This document shows, piece by piece, positions 1 through 11,343 of a stretch of DNA of 64,000 nucleotides (position 1 is its first letter; each line of letters begins with the position of its first letter). Made by a program: the position numbers and the translations under genes. Location: positions 2,728,001-2,792,000 of the forward strand of contig NGZR01000005.1 in NCBI GenBank assembly GCA_002197995.1, in the 5' to 3' direction. Below the pieces are notes generated by a model. The model was not told the origin of the DNA, ran no database searches, and worked only from the letters and a program-made list of their open reading frames with translations. This stretch comes from Gaeumannomyces sp. JS-464 (taxonomy: Eukaryota; Ascomycota; Sordariomycetes; Magnaporthales; Magnaporthaceae).

Positions 1-88
1 CGACAGGTCTTTGGCCAGAAAGAAGATGTCGCCAAGGTCCGGCAACGAGGGCGGTGGTGAGCTGTCGCCGCCGGGCAGTAGGCCGTCA

Positions 89-120
<32 letters not shown>

Positions 121-2428
121 TTCGGGGACGGCCGTGAGGCGTAGCACATTATTGAGGGAGAAGAGACGAATGGCCTCGGGGTCTCTGAGGGCATACAGGA
201 AACCGAAGCGGAAGTTGCGGGTTTCGTGGAAGTAGCCAAGGCAGTCGAGGATGCGGTGCTTGGCGGCGCCGACCCGGGGCGTGACCTCCACATCCAGCAG
301 GTTGGTGAGGTCGTCCATGAGGACCAGCAGTCTCTCCGTTTCGTTCTTCCAGTGTGCGTTGTACTCCTTCCACTCGACCAGGACGCGCTGTCTGCCGTCG
401 CCTTCGTCCAGATACCCCATAGTCTTTGAGGCATCGTACACCAGACCTGCGGCAGAAGAGAACAGCGAAGACTCGTCATCAAGCTCTATCGCGCCCGATT
501 CCTTGTAGCGGCTCTGCCTTCCAAACCGAATCGACTTGGAAATGGTGCTGGACATGTGCTTCATGGCGGCGCCGACGCCGACTAACCGGTAGCGCTCGGG
601 TTTGGACATCAGCCGAAGCGTTTCCAGGACCTGCATGTCGTCGATTCCGCAGACTTTTTGTGACCAGAGCTGGCTGAGGGCCTGGCGTGAATGGTCGGGC
701 AGCCTCTCGCACAGTATATCGATTTCCGCCAACATTGGCTCAGAGACAATAAGGGAGGGCGTCGGCACCAAGTTACCCCGGGGACTCTGGTACTCTTTCA
801 GGAGAACCCGCAAGCGCCCCATGGCGGCGAGGACGGCGTCGGATATTTCAAGTCTTTGGCCCAGGGGAACCGAGTCGAACACCGTTCGCCAAGACTGTAG
901 CCTCTTGTGTTCGAGCATCGCCAGGACGGCTTGGTCTGATAGCGAGCCCGCGTCGCCTATGCGGGACAGGCTCTGGAAGACGTGGTCGACGGCACCCCAC
1001 GCCGAATCGATGGCCAAAAGCTTCAGTCGTGGTACGACATCTTTCATCTCCACCCGCCGGTACGAGTTCGGATTCAGCATGTCGCGCGCCACCTGAACCA
1101 GCTCCGCCGCTTGCGGATCTCTCGGGGCCCTGATTAGCTCATCGAGCCACTGCTTGACCGCCGGCCGCACCTGGCCCCCGAGGTGGAAGGCGTAATCGGT
1201 TACCTCCATGGTGCCTTTGTGGGTGGCCCTCCGTCGGGCTCGAAATTCGGCAATATCCTTGCCCTCAATGAAGGTGGCCAGCTCTGCCAGAATGCAGCCG
1301 AGCGCCCACACGTCCAGCGGTCGGCCCACTAGGCCGTTCAGGGGTTCGTTGTAGTCGAAGGACTCGGGGCCGTGGTAGTCATCGTCACCGCCGCTCAGAC
1401 GCGTCCTGGAGTCCTGGTCGTCGGGTCTCAGTTTCGATAGCCCGAAATCGGCAATGACAAACGTGCCGCCGTGCACTAGGATGTTTGGGGGGCGCAGATC
1501 ATGGTGGTATCCAATTCGGCCGACTGTCCCTCCTGGACCTCGGAGCTGAAGTGGTGGATGCGGCAGAGGGCGTCTGCGAGCCCATGAATGGCGGCATAGA
1601 TAGCAGGCGTGTCCATGGGCAGCCGGGGCACGGCAAGCAGGAACTGGCCCAGGTCTTGGGCGGCGAGGGGAAACAGGAGACTAGTGACTCCATGATAGCG
1701 ATAGGCGCCGAGGAACTCGATGATGTTGGGGTGCTTGAGGGTTCGGAGGAGTTCCAATACCGTCCGCTCGTTGGCACCGGTGTCCCCGTCAGTGAGTTCC
1801 TTGCGAGCAATACTGACGGTCTTTCCGGATGGTCAGCTGCGTACCCAGGCAGCCAAGCATGTAGTTGTCATCCCGGGCCGAGACCTACCTGTCCCGCGGT
1901 CGAGGGCACGAGGGCCTGGCAAGTTGGATACAGTGTCGTTTCCCACACGGTTCCGAACCCACCCGAACCTTTTCTCGTTTCCGACAAGATGGGAAGTATC
2001 GCATCTGGGTGGATGTCTCTGGGAATATCGTGCCGTTCCAACACCACCGGATGGAACTCCCACTGCCGCTGCACAAACTGCGCGCGCAGGTGCGGTTTTA
2101 AATAGTACAGCGAATCTTCGCTGTAGGGGATCCTGTCATCCGTGTCGCGGCGGAAGAGAAAGGCCAGAATGCAGTCCTGATTGCCGTCGGACAGAAGGAT
2201 GGCGAAGATGAGCAGGCTCGACTCCCGGATGAGGGATGCATATCGGTCGATGTCGCGCTCGTTTCCTGCCAGCTTCGGAATCAAGGCTAGACACTGGCGG
2301 ATTGTGTCGGGGCCCAAGACCCCCTCTACTTCGACGCGGGAGTAGAAGTGCCTCTTGGCGGAGCTGGCGCACGTAGTTCGTCTGATGTCGAGGAGCCCCC
2401 GGCGGAGGTCATCGGCGATTTGGGCCAT
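1..2428 (-). CDS. Protein kinase-like protein, 3' end beyond left edge, one frame break
   Basis: Ser/Thr protein kinase-like protein of a large fungal type with an N-terminal extension and a long C-terminal region. Exon 1 runs from the ATG at 2428 to 1889 and ends just after a glycine loop (GSGGFGTV). An intron at 1821-1888 (GTAGGT...AAAG) follows. The next exon has the beta3 segment (IARKEL), an alpha-C-like helix (TLKHPNIIEFLG), the catalytic loop as HHDLRPPN (His-His-Asp for His-Arg-Asp) and IADFGLSK. The frame shifts once at about 1512-1516, between the alpha-E region and HHDL, as if one A were missing. From there the frame stays open to base 1, through a conserved-looking C-terminal region and an (Asn-Asp)n tract at 91-121. 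Kinase fold is clear; substrate and pathway are unknown. Confidence 0.8.
91..121. repeat. (GTCGTT)n hexanucleotide tract inside the kinase gene
   Basis: About five tandem GTCGTT units. On the coding (minus) strand they encode alternating Asn-Asp near the C-terminal part of the kinase-like protein. Such an in-frame hexamer can change length without breaking the frame. Confidence 0.85.
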
Positions 2429-3179
2429 GCTGACTGGGACAGCGGATTTCGCGCAGCAGGGCCGACGCGTCAGAAATATTCAAGGGTGAGGCGCACCGAA
2501 GGCTGCTGAAGAAATTGTGCTATATAACTGCAAGATCGCCTGGGTGCTGGAACGATGACAAGCGCTGGGCTCGGGCCAATCGCCCTGTGGTCGCCCCGTG
2601 CTGCTCTCTCCTCAGGGAAAGGGAACATATGTTCCGACTCAAACAAACTGGACAAATAATTGCTTAAAACGTGGGCTGGAGAGCACATCTTTCTGCGAAA
2701 TGAGCCCATACCCGCCCAATAAAATCACTCCTTGCAAGTGGCGGCTGCGTAATGGTGTGCTAGCCATGCCTGCAGTTGGAGTAAGGCTGGAGACGGCTGC
2801 CTAGCTGGAGCGAAAAAGGAGATTCGTGCGATCCCTAGGGGACGGTATTTTCGGAAACGGCGGGCAAACATGCATAGTGCTTGAAAAGGCAAAAACTCCG
2901 AGCAATGCAACGGGAGCGTGCGAATGTCGAAGGCATGTAATGTGCGAAAAAGGCCCGTAATCTATGGGCAGTTCAAAGAATCGTCGTGAACTGGTGCCTA
3001 CAGTGGGACGACAAAGGTATCGCGTAGATTTTTTTAGGCCCCGCGACCCCGCGACACGTTCTCATCAATCCTACCAACACAACTACGAATGTATTATATA
3101 TAAAATATTAAAATATATAGGGGTATATATATATACAATCCACTGCTTCTATTTATTTATCTGTCAAAGCTTTGTATTA
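2429..3179. other. Intergenic, no gene seen; AT-rich towards the transposon
   Basis: Upstream region of the kinase gene. No ORF with recognisable features. The last 100 bases (about 3090-3150) are strongly AT-rich (TATATA runs) next to the transposon TA target. Confidence 0.6.
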
Positions 3180-3229
3180 ACGTAGTTCACCCCTTGTGCC
3201 ACAAACCCGAATGTGCCACACGCGTACCC
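3180..3229 (+). repeat. Left terminal inverted repeat of the pogo-like element
   Basis: Starts directly after the TA at 3178-3179 and matches the reverse complement of 4985-5037 over about 45-50 bp, with one single-base gap in the C run and a few mismatches. Confidence 0.88.
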
Positions 3230-4621
3230 GACCTCCGGATACTCGACGCCAATCCCAACCCACCAACGCCAGGAATCCATTTAAACTATTCGGAATTGTA
3301 TACATCGGACATTTCTACTTCTTCCTGACAAGTGCGCGCGTTATGTCCAGTTTTACCGCAAATGCCATATCGCCAACGAGTTATCGTCGCCCTCTTTTTC
3401 TAACCCCCTTAGTCGCGCATTTTTTGCTATAATTGCCTATCCAGCTCCTGCTGGTCCAAAACATTTCGTATCTTTTTAACAGTATGTAACCCTCCTTATT
3501 AAACACGTGTTTTTTTAGCTTTTTAGCGTTTGCTTAATGCTTCGTTCGCTTTGCGTAGCGAAGCAATTTCGGCCTTAAAAAGGGCCACTTAATGCATTAT
3601 CGAACTCGTCCCTTTCGCAAGCTGGTCCACAACCGTTAGCATAAATAACGGAAAGCTATTTCGGTAATTGGAAATCCGAGTTTTAATATGTTCGGATTGC
3701 GAAGTTGCGTCCTTAGCTATTTAAGGCGTTTTAAAAGTCCAAAGTTCGGCGTCGTTTAAGGGCTTTTTCGGGGGAGTTAAAGTTCGTAACCTTACATCCA
3801 GCTTTTTTAAAACTAAATCCGGATTAAAAAAAGCAAAACCAGCCTTTCGAAAACCTTTTTGGATATTTTTTTCGGTTATGGAATTAAAAAATGCCGCTTT
3901 AAACGCCGAAAAAAACTCGATTTTAATTACGTGGCTAACGTATAACCTTATTAGGTTTTCGATTTTTCGACCGTACGCTTTTTTTAACGGGCCGAAACAT
4001 TTAACGTTAAGCGGTTAAAAAAAGTAAAACAAATGCGGAGGTATGCAAAGCGTAATAATGTTATATTTTTAGTAATAAAGCTCGAAATTTATCGAATGGT
4101 GGCTTTCGTAGCCGTCCAGCATTAATAAACGATGGGTGCTTTTTGTGCGCGATGTAATGTGCTTATCGAAATGCTAAATCCATTTTAGGCCGAGCTCGTT
4201 CGTAATTCACCCGTTAGCATTCGTTAAAATAACCTAATCGCGTGGAAAGCCGGTTTCCAAGTACCAATAGGCCAAATAGTATTGCCTTTTAACGATAAAA
4301 AAAAGGGATTGCTTAGCCGTAATAGTTAACCTTTTGGATAATTATAGCCCATTCCCGGTTGCCAGGCTAAACCAGCTTTGCTTTATTACAGCTTTCCGAT
4401 ATTATAATAATTATAACGGCGGTAATTATGCCTATAAGGAAGCCGGTTTTATCGAAATTGTAAATGTCGTTATTTAGGATGCCATATTTGGCCATAGTAT
4501 TCCGCACAAAGTCGAACTAGGCAAAAACAAATTTGGGATTTTCGCATTTGGCCTTTTGGTAGTCGTACTTTCGAATCCAGCGCGTACCGAGCTTTGGGCG
4601 GCGTTTAACGAATTTCGCGAT

Positions 4622-4939
4622 TTAGTTGGTCCCGACAGTACCCGCGTCGCGTTCGGCAAGCAGTCGGTTGGCCATATCTTTAACACCAGAAAGCCGGGAA
4701 GGGAATGCGCGAAAATCCAGCTTTAGTATGTATTTGACAAGTGCCTCCTTTTCGGAATCCGTCAATTTCCGATTTTTGGGCACCCAATCGCGTCGAGCAG
4801 TTCGGCCGCGCTTCCGCCGGGCGAGGGTGGAAAAGTCGACGTCGTAGATCTTGGCGGCGCCCCGGATATTTAACTGTGGATTCGATGCGATCGCTTGAAG
4901 GGCCAGAACAATCTTGCGTTCGTCGCTTTTGTTTGCCAT
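4622..4939 (-). pseudogene. Transposase N-terminal fragment (HTH DNA-binding region)
   Basis: A 105-codon open stretch from an ATG at 4939, the surviving 5' end of the pogo-type transposase. It reads as a helix-turn-helix (psq/CENP-B-like) DNA-binding region: it opens MANKSDERKIVLALQAI and continues with an AAKIYDVDFSTLARRKRGR segment, typical of fungal Fot1/Pot2 transposases. The frame then breaks or stops and the rest is degenerate. This 5' fifth is less AT-biased than the downstream part, suggesting uneven mutation. Confidence 0.8.
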
Positions 4940-4984
4940 TGTTTGTTGTGGAGCTATTCGCGGATGAAGTTGGATTAACGTGTG

Positions 4985-5037
4985 GACGCGTCAATTGTGG
5001 CACACTCGGGTTTGTGGCACAAGGGGGTGAACTACGT
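4985..5037 (-). repeat. Right terminal inverted repeat of the pogo-like element
   Basis: Reverse complement begins ACGTAGTTCACCCCC and pairs with 3180-3229. TA target duplication at 5038-5039. Confidence 0.88.
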
Positions 5038-5632
5038 TAAATAAAACAAATTTGATCGTGCGGTGGTTCGTTGAAATGGACGGTTGATTCCAACTGAGTG
5101 GTAAATCGAAAACGAAGCGGTACTTTTGTCCATCCATTGTAGGTGGCGGAGTGCCAGGTTATCCGTAGCCTTAGCCTGCGCATGGTGGCCTAAGGCTCGC
5201 ATCCGACATGATGGCCATTTAGCGGCCACTCAGCCTAGACGGAAGGAAGTGCTGGATTCGCACCTGCCTGGAAAAGAGAGTTCAGCCCCGCCGTAAGAGA
5301 AGGGCAGGTGACATTGCTTAACGGGCGTCCTCGTTGGCCTGGTGTCTTGCAAAACGCCGAGACAGGATGGCGAGGGTCGAAGGAGAGTAGGCTGCAAGAG
5401 GCAAACATCCACTAAATCCCAAAATATAGGGATTTGTCGAGGTTGTCGAGGTAAAATAACATGGATAAACTTGACCACCCAGCGACCCGCCTACCAGGAC
5501 GCCGGATTCATTTCCCTGTCCTACGCCACCACCGCCTTTTACCCATTCCTCCCTCGATTTCGCTGCGACCTCCTCCCATATCTGCTCTCGTTTCTCTCCT
5601 TTCCTGTTTCCTCCTTTTAGCCTTCAGTCGCG
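5038..5632. other. Intergenic, no gene seen
   Basis: Short ORFs on both strands have no recognisable domain. Pyrimidine-rich sequence at about 5560-5625 just before the small ORF at 5633 resembles a fungal 5' leader. Confidence 0.5.
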
Positions 5633-5901
5633 ATGAAGTTCACCAGTTTTGTCTCCCTTTCTCTCGTGCCCATGGCCATAGCCGCATCCACTCCTCAGGG
5701 CGGAGCCAGTACAAGCCAGCTCAGTGCCCAGGATCCCCGGTACTCCCACCAGGGGAATACTAGTAAGCTACTTTCTTTATAAAACTCACCACATCCCCTG
5801 TGTCCCACTTGTTTTCTTATCGCTTAACATTGCGGTAATTTTGTATAGCAATACAACTTAAGAGAAATCCTGATCTTTTCAAATCTGGCGGCAGAAAATA
5901 A
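5633..5901 (+). CDS. Possible small secreted protein (about 60 aa), two exons
   Basis: Predicted only from local signals. The ATG at 5633 follows a CT-rich leader. The first codons encode a signal-peptide-like segment (MKFTSFVSLSLVPMAIAAST) and then a Ser/Gln/Gly-rich stretch. A 5' splice site (GTAAGC) at 5763, a GCTTAAC branch-like site near 5822 and a 3' site (TATAG) at 5848 give an 86-nt intron; joined, the protein continues about 17 codons to TAA at 5899-5901. Without splicing it would stop at 5780-5782 after 49 codons. No cysteines and no known domain. It could be a small secreted protein or chance. Confidence 0.35.
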
Positions 5902-6567
5902 GCTTGAAGAGGTGTTAGTATGTCGAGAAACATGAGGTATGGTTGTCTCTTTTGACTCAAGCAGTTGCCCTGCATAAGCGTGGGGCATTTTTGCCATTCA
6001 GCTTGGCCTATTTTCTCTTCTCTTGCACTTCTCCCTCATTTTTTTGGTTTTCATGCCTTTCATTTGTTAGCTGTGTAGTTTCTGCACGGTGGCGAGTATT
6101 CGATCTTGAGCCCTTAGTCGCCTGAGCGTTTAGTATTGCGATTTGCAGTTGAGGTATCTTCACATTGTCCATCATTGCTACTACGAACTTCTCAAACCTT
6201 AACACTCAGCATGCCGAAGAGCTCCCCAATCACGCGTGTCTCTGTCAATATTTGGCCGTTTAGGATCCAAGGGATAGTTGGTTAGAAACTTTTGAAAGTA
6301 ATCAGGAAATTAATTAACCCATCGAAAAAAAATCCTCGCTTTTGCTCTCAATGATTCGGCTGATTTTCTTCTCTGTTCTGCAGAAATTGCAGCGATCCAT
6401 TATCCATCGATAGGGCTCGAATGGCAAGATTAAGACTCTCCTCTCCTTCAGTGAGTGTGCTCTCTCCACAACCAAGGAAAATTCGGCTTCAAACGCCATT
6501 TCAAAGCAAGGCCTGGATTCGGCAAAGTGCCAGCCGCCACCAGGCCCGGATCTCAGCCATAATTCGC
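5902..6567. other. Intergenic, no gene seen
   Basis: Lies between the putative small secreted ORF and the 3' end of the carotenoid oxygenase gene. Nothing recognisable on either strand. Confidence 0.6.
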
Positions 6568-8969
6568 TCAGAGATTAGGCTTGGTTTTCATGTGAGCCCC
6601 ATGGAAGCCGATCCCGACTGGGAAATCTAGCTCGGCCCTGCCAACCTCGACCATGGTTTTGGCATCGAGGCACACGAGGTAGCTTGTGCCCTTGTGGCCG
6701 TCGAGGACCACGCTTAGGAGGCAGCCGTCATCCTCTTCAGGCTCCACATCTGCGCCGGACGGCACTTGGCTTGTGTCTCCCTCAGCAGCTGGGGCAGCAG
6801 CAATGATGGCATGGGATGCTGACGAAGGGGAGGATGAAGACGACGATGAAGACGACGAGCTGGATGGCGGGGGCTTGGGCTTATCTGCGACCGGGGTCAC
6901 CAGAGGAGGCGCACCGCGGGGCCGAGGCAGGAAGATGGCTTCTCCGGGCGTGTGGCCGTGCGGGTTGTCCCAGAAAGTCGCTCCCGGACGGCCGGCGGCC
7001 TCGGCGTCCATGTCGGTCTTGACGATGGTGTCGGTCAGAGTGTTGAGGCCACGCGTGCCCTGCGACCAGACGTAGCGGTGCCGCTTGGTCGCCCTAGCAG
7101 AGTTGATAACTGGCAGCTCGCCCGCCCTGGGGCTGGGGATCCGCAGGATTCTGCCGCTCGCCGCTCCACCGTCGGCGGTTTGGGCCGGCACAGTGCTGGC
7201 CAGGCCTTTGCGGCTCTTCTCGAAGTCGGGCCAGATCTCGGGTGAGGTGATTTTGACGCCGGGCTGGTTCGTGCCGGGCCCCGATGAAGGGATCAAGAAG
7301 ACGTAGCGGCCCAGGCTGGGGAGTGAGCTCGCCCGTCGCTCTGGGTCTCGCCAGAAGGCATCGCCGGCCCCGTCTCGGTTGAGGATGACGTCGTAGTATA
7401 GACCGCTCAGGATATCGCGGCTGTCGTAGTCGATCATGTCACAAGTGACTCGCCAATGGGCCTTGCCTCTGCTCGCGGCATCGGCCGTCTTGCTGGCGCC
7501 TCCCGCAGGGTTGAGGACGCCATGCTCCTCTCTTTCGCCTCTATGAGGCTGTGTCGGTATACCCTCCTCCTGTCCTGTAGAGCGACTTGTCTCGCCATTC
7601 TCTTCCCACGCATTGATGGTGTGGAAGAAGAACATGGCCTTGGTCTCCCGAACCGCGACAACGCCACGCCTAGCAGCGGTGCGGTTGATAAATATCCACT
7701 TGGTGGTCTGGCTGGGATCGAAGCGCACGAGCGACTCGACGACGTTGCCCTGTACCATCATAGCAGCACCCTTGTAGCCCACCTGAGCAACAGAGAGGCA
7801 GAGGATGATATGGCGCTCGGTGAGGAAGAATGAGTGCATGTAGGTAGGTTCGATGGTCTTGTGGGCGAATCTAGCGATAATCTCGGTGGTACCGTCGACC
7901 GCATCGATACGGAAGATGCGATACTGTGTGGTTTGTCAATTGTTAGCGATTTAAGCAGTCTTTTGAGTCATGGGCGTGGAACAAGATCTTCCAAAGGCGT
8001 AAGGACCTGAACGAGCTGTACTCACCGTTGGGCGCGGGCCAACTTCGAGGTTGTAGTTGTATATATCACCGCTGACAGGATCCCGGGTCGCATGTGCGCA
8101 CGAAAAAGGCCCAGTGAGCTCAGGGTGCAGCTTGCGCTGAGTGGACACGCCGAGCCGCTCCAAGGTTGCCTTGTCCACGAGGCTTATGCTACTGGTATCG
8201 GTGAGCATCCACATCGTGTTCGACTGGTGGCCGGCAGCCGCCTGCCCGTCGGTCTTGAATCCGCTGCCGCTCTTCGTGACCAGGATGTCCTCCCTCTCCA
8301 GCTGTACCCGCGGTTGCTCCATCACAGTGACTGCGACGTTTTCGAGACCACGGCTGACCTGAGACGCGCGGCCGAACCTGGCTCTTTTGAATGTCGACAT
8401 GACCTTGCCGAAGAGGCCGACACAAGATCCGACCTCTGTGCGAATGTGAAGAGACGATCGTCGCCTTTGCTCTTGATCCAGTTGACGAGGTCGCCTGACT
8501 GGCGGCGCGACGTGTATACGACCCGGGTCTTCTGGCTTTGTTGCCTCGGGCTTCCGTCATTCTCGATCTCCGCGGGGCCTGATCCCGGAGAGGCGGGGAT
8601 GATGTCGAACCGGTGGGCGTGTCCCAGTCCGTCAAACCAGTGGGAGATCTTGAGGGTGCCCTTTGGCGTGCCACGAATCTCTGATTCCCCAGGGCCGGTG
8701 CGAAACAGAGACCCCGCGGCCCAGGCGGGGATCTCGCCCGACACTTTCATCTCAATAGGGCCGCGTTCCTCCCTCAGGCCGATTAGCTGTAGGAGCGGAT
8801 TAGCCCAAGTAATTAGCTCATGTTTATTTCCGGAATACAAAGGCAGTCGAATGCTTACTCCGGGGGCGTTGGGCCAATCCTCAAAAAAGACGCTCTCGGC
8901 GTCTCGCAGAGCGAATTTGTCAGCCGCGTGGCTGCTTTCGCCCTCTACGGTCGGCTTGGCGCTCGCCAT
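6568..8969 (-). CDS. Carotenoid cleavage oxygenase (RPE65/CCD family), one frame break
   Basis: Non-haem Fe(II) oxygenase predicted to split double bonds of carotenoids or stilbene-like substrates. Three exons are supported: introns 8787-8858 (GTAAGC...CTACAG, 72 nt, no in-frame stop) and 7924-8025 (GTGAGT...CACAG). Family signatures in order: SLFRTGPGE, ISHWFDGLGHAHRF, then four segments that carry the iron-binding histidines in the family (SCAHATRDP, YMHSFFLTE, FFFHTINAWEE and C-terminal GIGFHGAHM). The frame breaks once at about 8427, inside what should read DPCVGLFGKVM, as if one C of CC were missing. A low-complexity poly-Ser stretch encoded near 6830-6880 precedes the last His segment, an insertion not typical of the family. 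Substrate cannot be told; fungal relatives cleave torulene, beta-carotene or resveratrol. Confidence 0.88.
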
Positions 8970-11343
8970 CTTGTGGTGGTGATGCTGGTGATTCTTGGTC
9001 TGGGTATGGCGGTTCTTGGTTTTGATATGGCTTTTTCTGGCCAGTATATGGGTGGGCTATGCTCTTAGTATGGCGGGAGGGAAAAAGTGGACTCGACGAA
9101 GAGCGGAAAAGAAAGCAGTGGGTTCTCCTTCTGTTTTTGGGGCAGAAAAAATTGTCGAGGCGTAGGGACCGGGATTGTTGAAAAAGAGAACAGTTAGGCC
9201 GCCAAGTGAGTGAAAATTTTCCCCCAGCAATCCTCATCCCGTTGGTCGGAGTTGATTTCAGAGACGGCAAGGGCAGGTGTCCAACCCAAAGGGCTGCCTG
9301 TTTATGTAGATAGGAGGGTGCAGAGGGTAGAGGAGGCGAGCAGTAGCGGGCGATGAATGGGTTTGAGTATACTTAAAAAGAGAGCCATAACAGTCAAACA
9401 AGAAAACCTTGAAAGCAGGGAACATTTGATGTGAGTGAAGCGGGTTGAATAGCCTTGAATCCTTACACTCACTGGTTGAGTCACTTTGTTGGCGACGTCG
9501 ACCCGACCCTCAGTGACAAGACATGGAGAAAAGAGTATGTATGGCGGCGTGGGTAACTGGATTCAGGGGAATTATAAAACTATAAGGCTCCGGATTATGA
9601 GGTCCCCTAACTTTAAGCATGGGCTGTTTTTACGGCCTCGGTCTTATGAAGAGGTGCCCCTTGTAGTACGGCAGGGTGTGCAGGAGCGTCGATACCGACC
9701 TGCTGCTGAGTCTGAATGAAAGTATGGGCGAGCATACTGGTATAAGTATTATGGAAGGCTTATGCTTAACTATTTTTGTCAGCCGCTGCCCGCTGTGTCT
9801 TAGATGAGGGGACACAAGGCTTGGTCCTCCGTATCGAAATGGCCGCGTTCTGAGGGGCAATGTCTTGTCTCGGGAGTAGCATGGCTTGTGCGGATCCATC
9901 TTGCGAGGGGTGAGGTTGAACGTAAACGTGGATGGGGTGAACATGCCTCCTTTTTTCGTCAGTCACATCGGCTGGTGCATGCTGACGGTACCTCGCTGGG
10001 CAGATCTGGCAGGGGCCTTTGACAGCCGATATCAGATCAAAGAATATAATTAGGTGTTAATCAGATCTTGCAACTGAGGATGGTGGCCAAGCGGACAGCC
10101 AGGCGGATAGAGAAGGGGCCGGTTGGCAACAAATATAAGGTGGGATAGCAAAGAAATCGTGCAGATATCGAGTGATGGCGTTATTGACGAAGACCCACGT
10201 GGCACAAGGTCTGATATATCTCGCGAAGCTGGCACCAGCCGTGGGAAATAACGACCGCTCGGGCATGCGGGGAGCAAGCCTGGGCGAGGAACCGAGGAGG
10301 CTAGGAGTCGCTGCAGAGAACCGATGGGGCTTGGCTTGGCTGCAGCAGGTGTGCTCGTGGACTGTGCGTCCCGTCAATTCGCCGTCAGCAACACGACGAG
10401 CTGGACCAGTCCTCCGGGATTTTGCACGCATCCGCGGGGCGCTTCCGATCTTGGCGCCCTTCCTTTGAACTTGGCACGTCCGTCTTTGTCCATGGTAAGC
10501 GAGTGGCGTTGGAGCCAACGAGCAGGGCACCGCATGCGGCCTAGCTCCGGGAAGGGCAGCTTGGAGGGTGGTTTCAGGAACCGGAATTAGGCCGGGTGTC
10601 GTGCTCTTCCCTCGCTGCCCTGTTGAACGAGAGCGATGGAGGTGACCGCCTCAGGATTTACGAGAGGATTTAGAGCCTAAATACGCAGCTGGCAGAATGA
10701 CAATTGTGCCTCTCGAGGGAGTCATCCTGCGGAGCCCTTTGACGGCTTGCCGCGGTCCAACACACGTAGTTCCCGATCAGGAAATGTAACGGGTACTAAA
10801 TTAACCTACTCGAGATAAGCTTTCCAACGCCCAAACAACGGGGACTCATTCCCAGCAGGGTCAGCTGCTGACGCGAAACTGACTGCCTGGCTCTTGTGAC
10901 GTCAAAGCCAGCCCTTCCACCAGAATACGGTCTAGTCCTCGCTAGATAGACAGGCCTGGTTGGCCGCCAGCGTTGGGCTAGTGTTGGAGGGCAAGTAGAA
11001 AACAAGCAGGCGATTGATGTAGTGTGTGATGGCTGGTGGATCTTGCAGTGGCGTCTCCACGCAGAAAAGACCGGACAAACCTGGCCAGCATTTTTGCCAC
11101 TGATCGCCATTCACAGCCAAACAACGCGGAGCGCTCACACGGGCGGAGAATCGGCGTGTCGATGCCCAAATATGGAAGCGACGGTGGGGGGAGGATTTAG
11201 AAACGAGTAGGCACGACGGGGAGGCGTTGCTTGTTTACCAACCCATCAAATCCCGCCCTTTTCCGCCGCCCTCCAACAAAGCGGCGTGTCGAGCAGCAGC
11301 AGCGGAAGACGCAGCAGAAGACGCAGCAGAAGCGGCGGCAGCC
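8970..11343. other. 2.4-kb intergenic region, no gene seen
   Basis: ORFs of up to about 157 codons occur on both strands but show no domain, no plausible splicing and no composition like the neighbouring genes. It contains the upstream regions of both the carotenoid oxygenase (leftward) and the Gfo/Idh/MocA gene (rightward). Confidence 0.6.

Larger units (their letters stand above)
3180..5037 (-). mobile_element. Pot2/Fot1-like pogo-family DNA transposon, full length but degenerate
   Basis: A 1,858-bp element flanked by TA on both sides (3178-3179 and 5038-5039), as expected for Tc1/mariner/pogo insertion. Terminal inverted repeats begin ACGTAGTTCACCCC and contain TTGTGCCACAAACCCGA followed by TGTGCCAC; the left copy has one C fewer and a few mismatches. 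Size and repeated TGTGCCAC motifs inside the TIR resemble Magnaporthe Pot2. The transposase is on the minus strand. Its first 105 codons are open; downstream it is full of stops, many of the TAA/TAG type expected from C-to-T change. Remnants of the DDE core (LLMLDGYESHH near 4096-4131) and the C-terminal ALSKR.KAKKTRV region near 3510-3550 remain. It cannot encode an active transposase. Confidence 0.88.

Noticed and set aside
5180..5290. tRNA-like B-box (GGTGCGAATCC) on the minus strand
   Set aside because: Flanking bases do not form a T stem or acceptor stem and no A-box lies at the right distance.
10035..10075. GATATCAGATC and TTAATCAGATC considered as iron-GATA sites
   Set aside because: Neither matches ATCWGATAA; the flanking bases differ at conserved positions.
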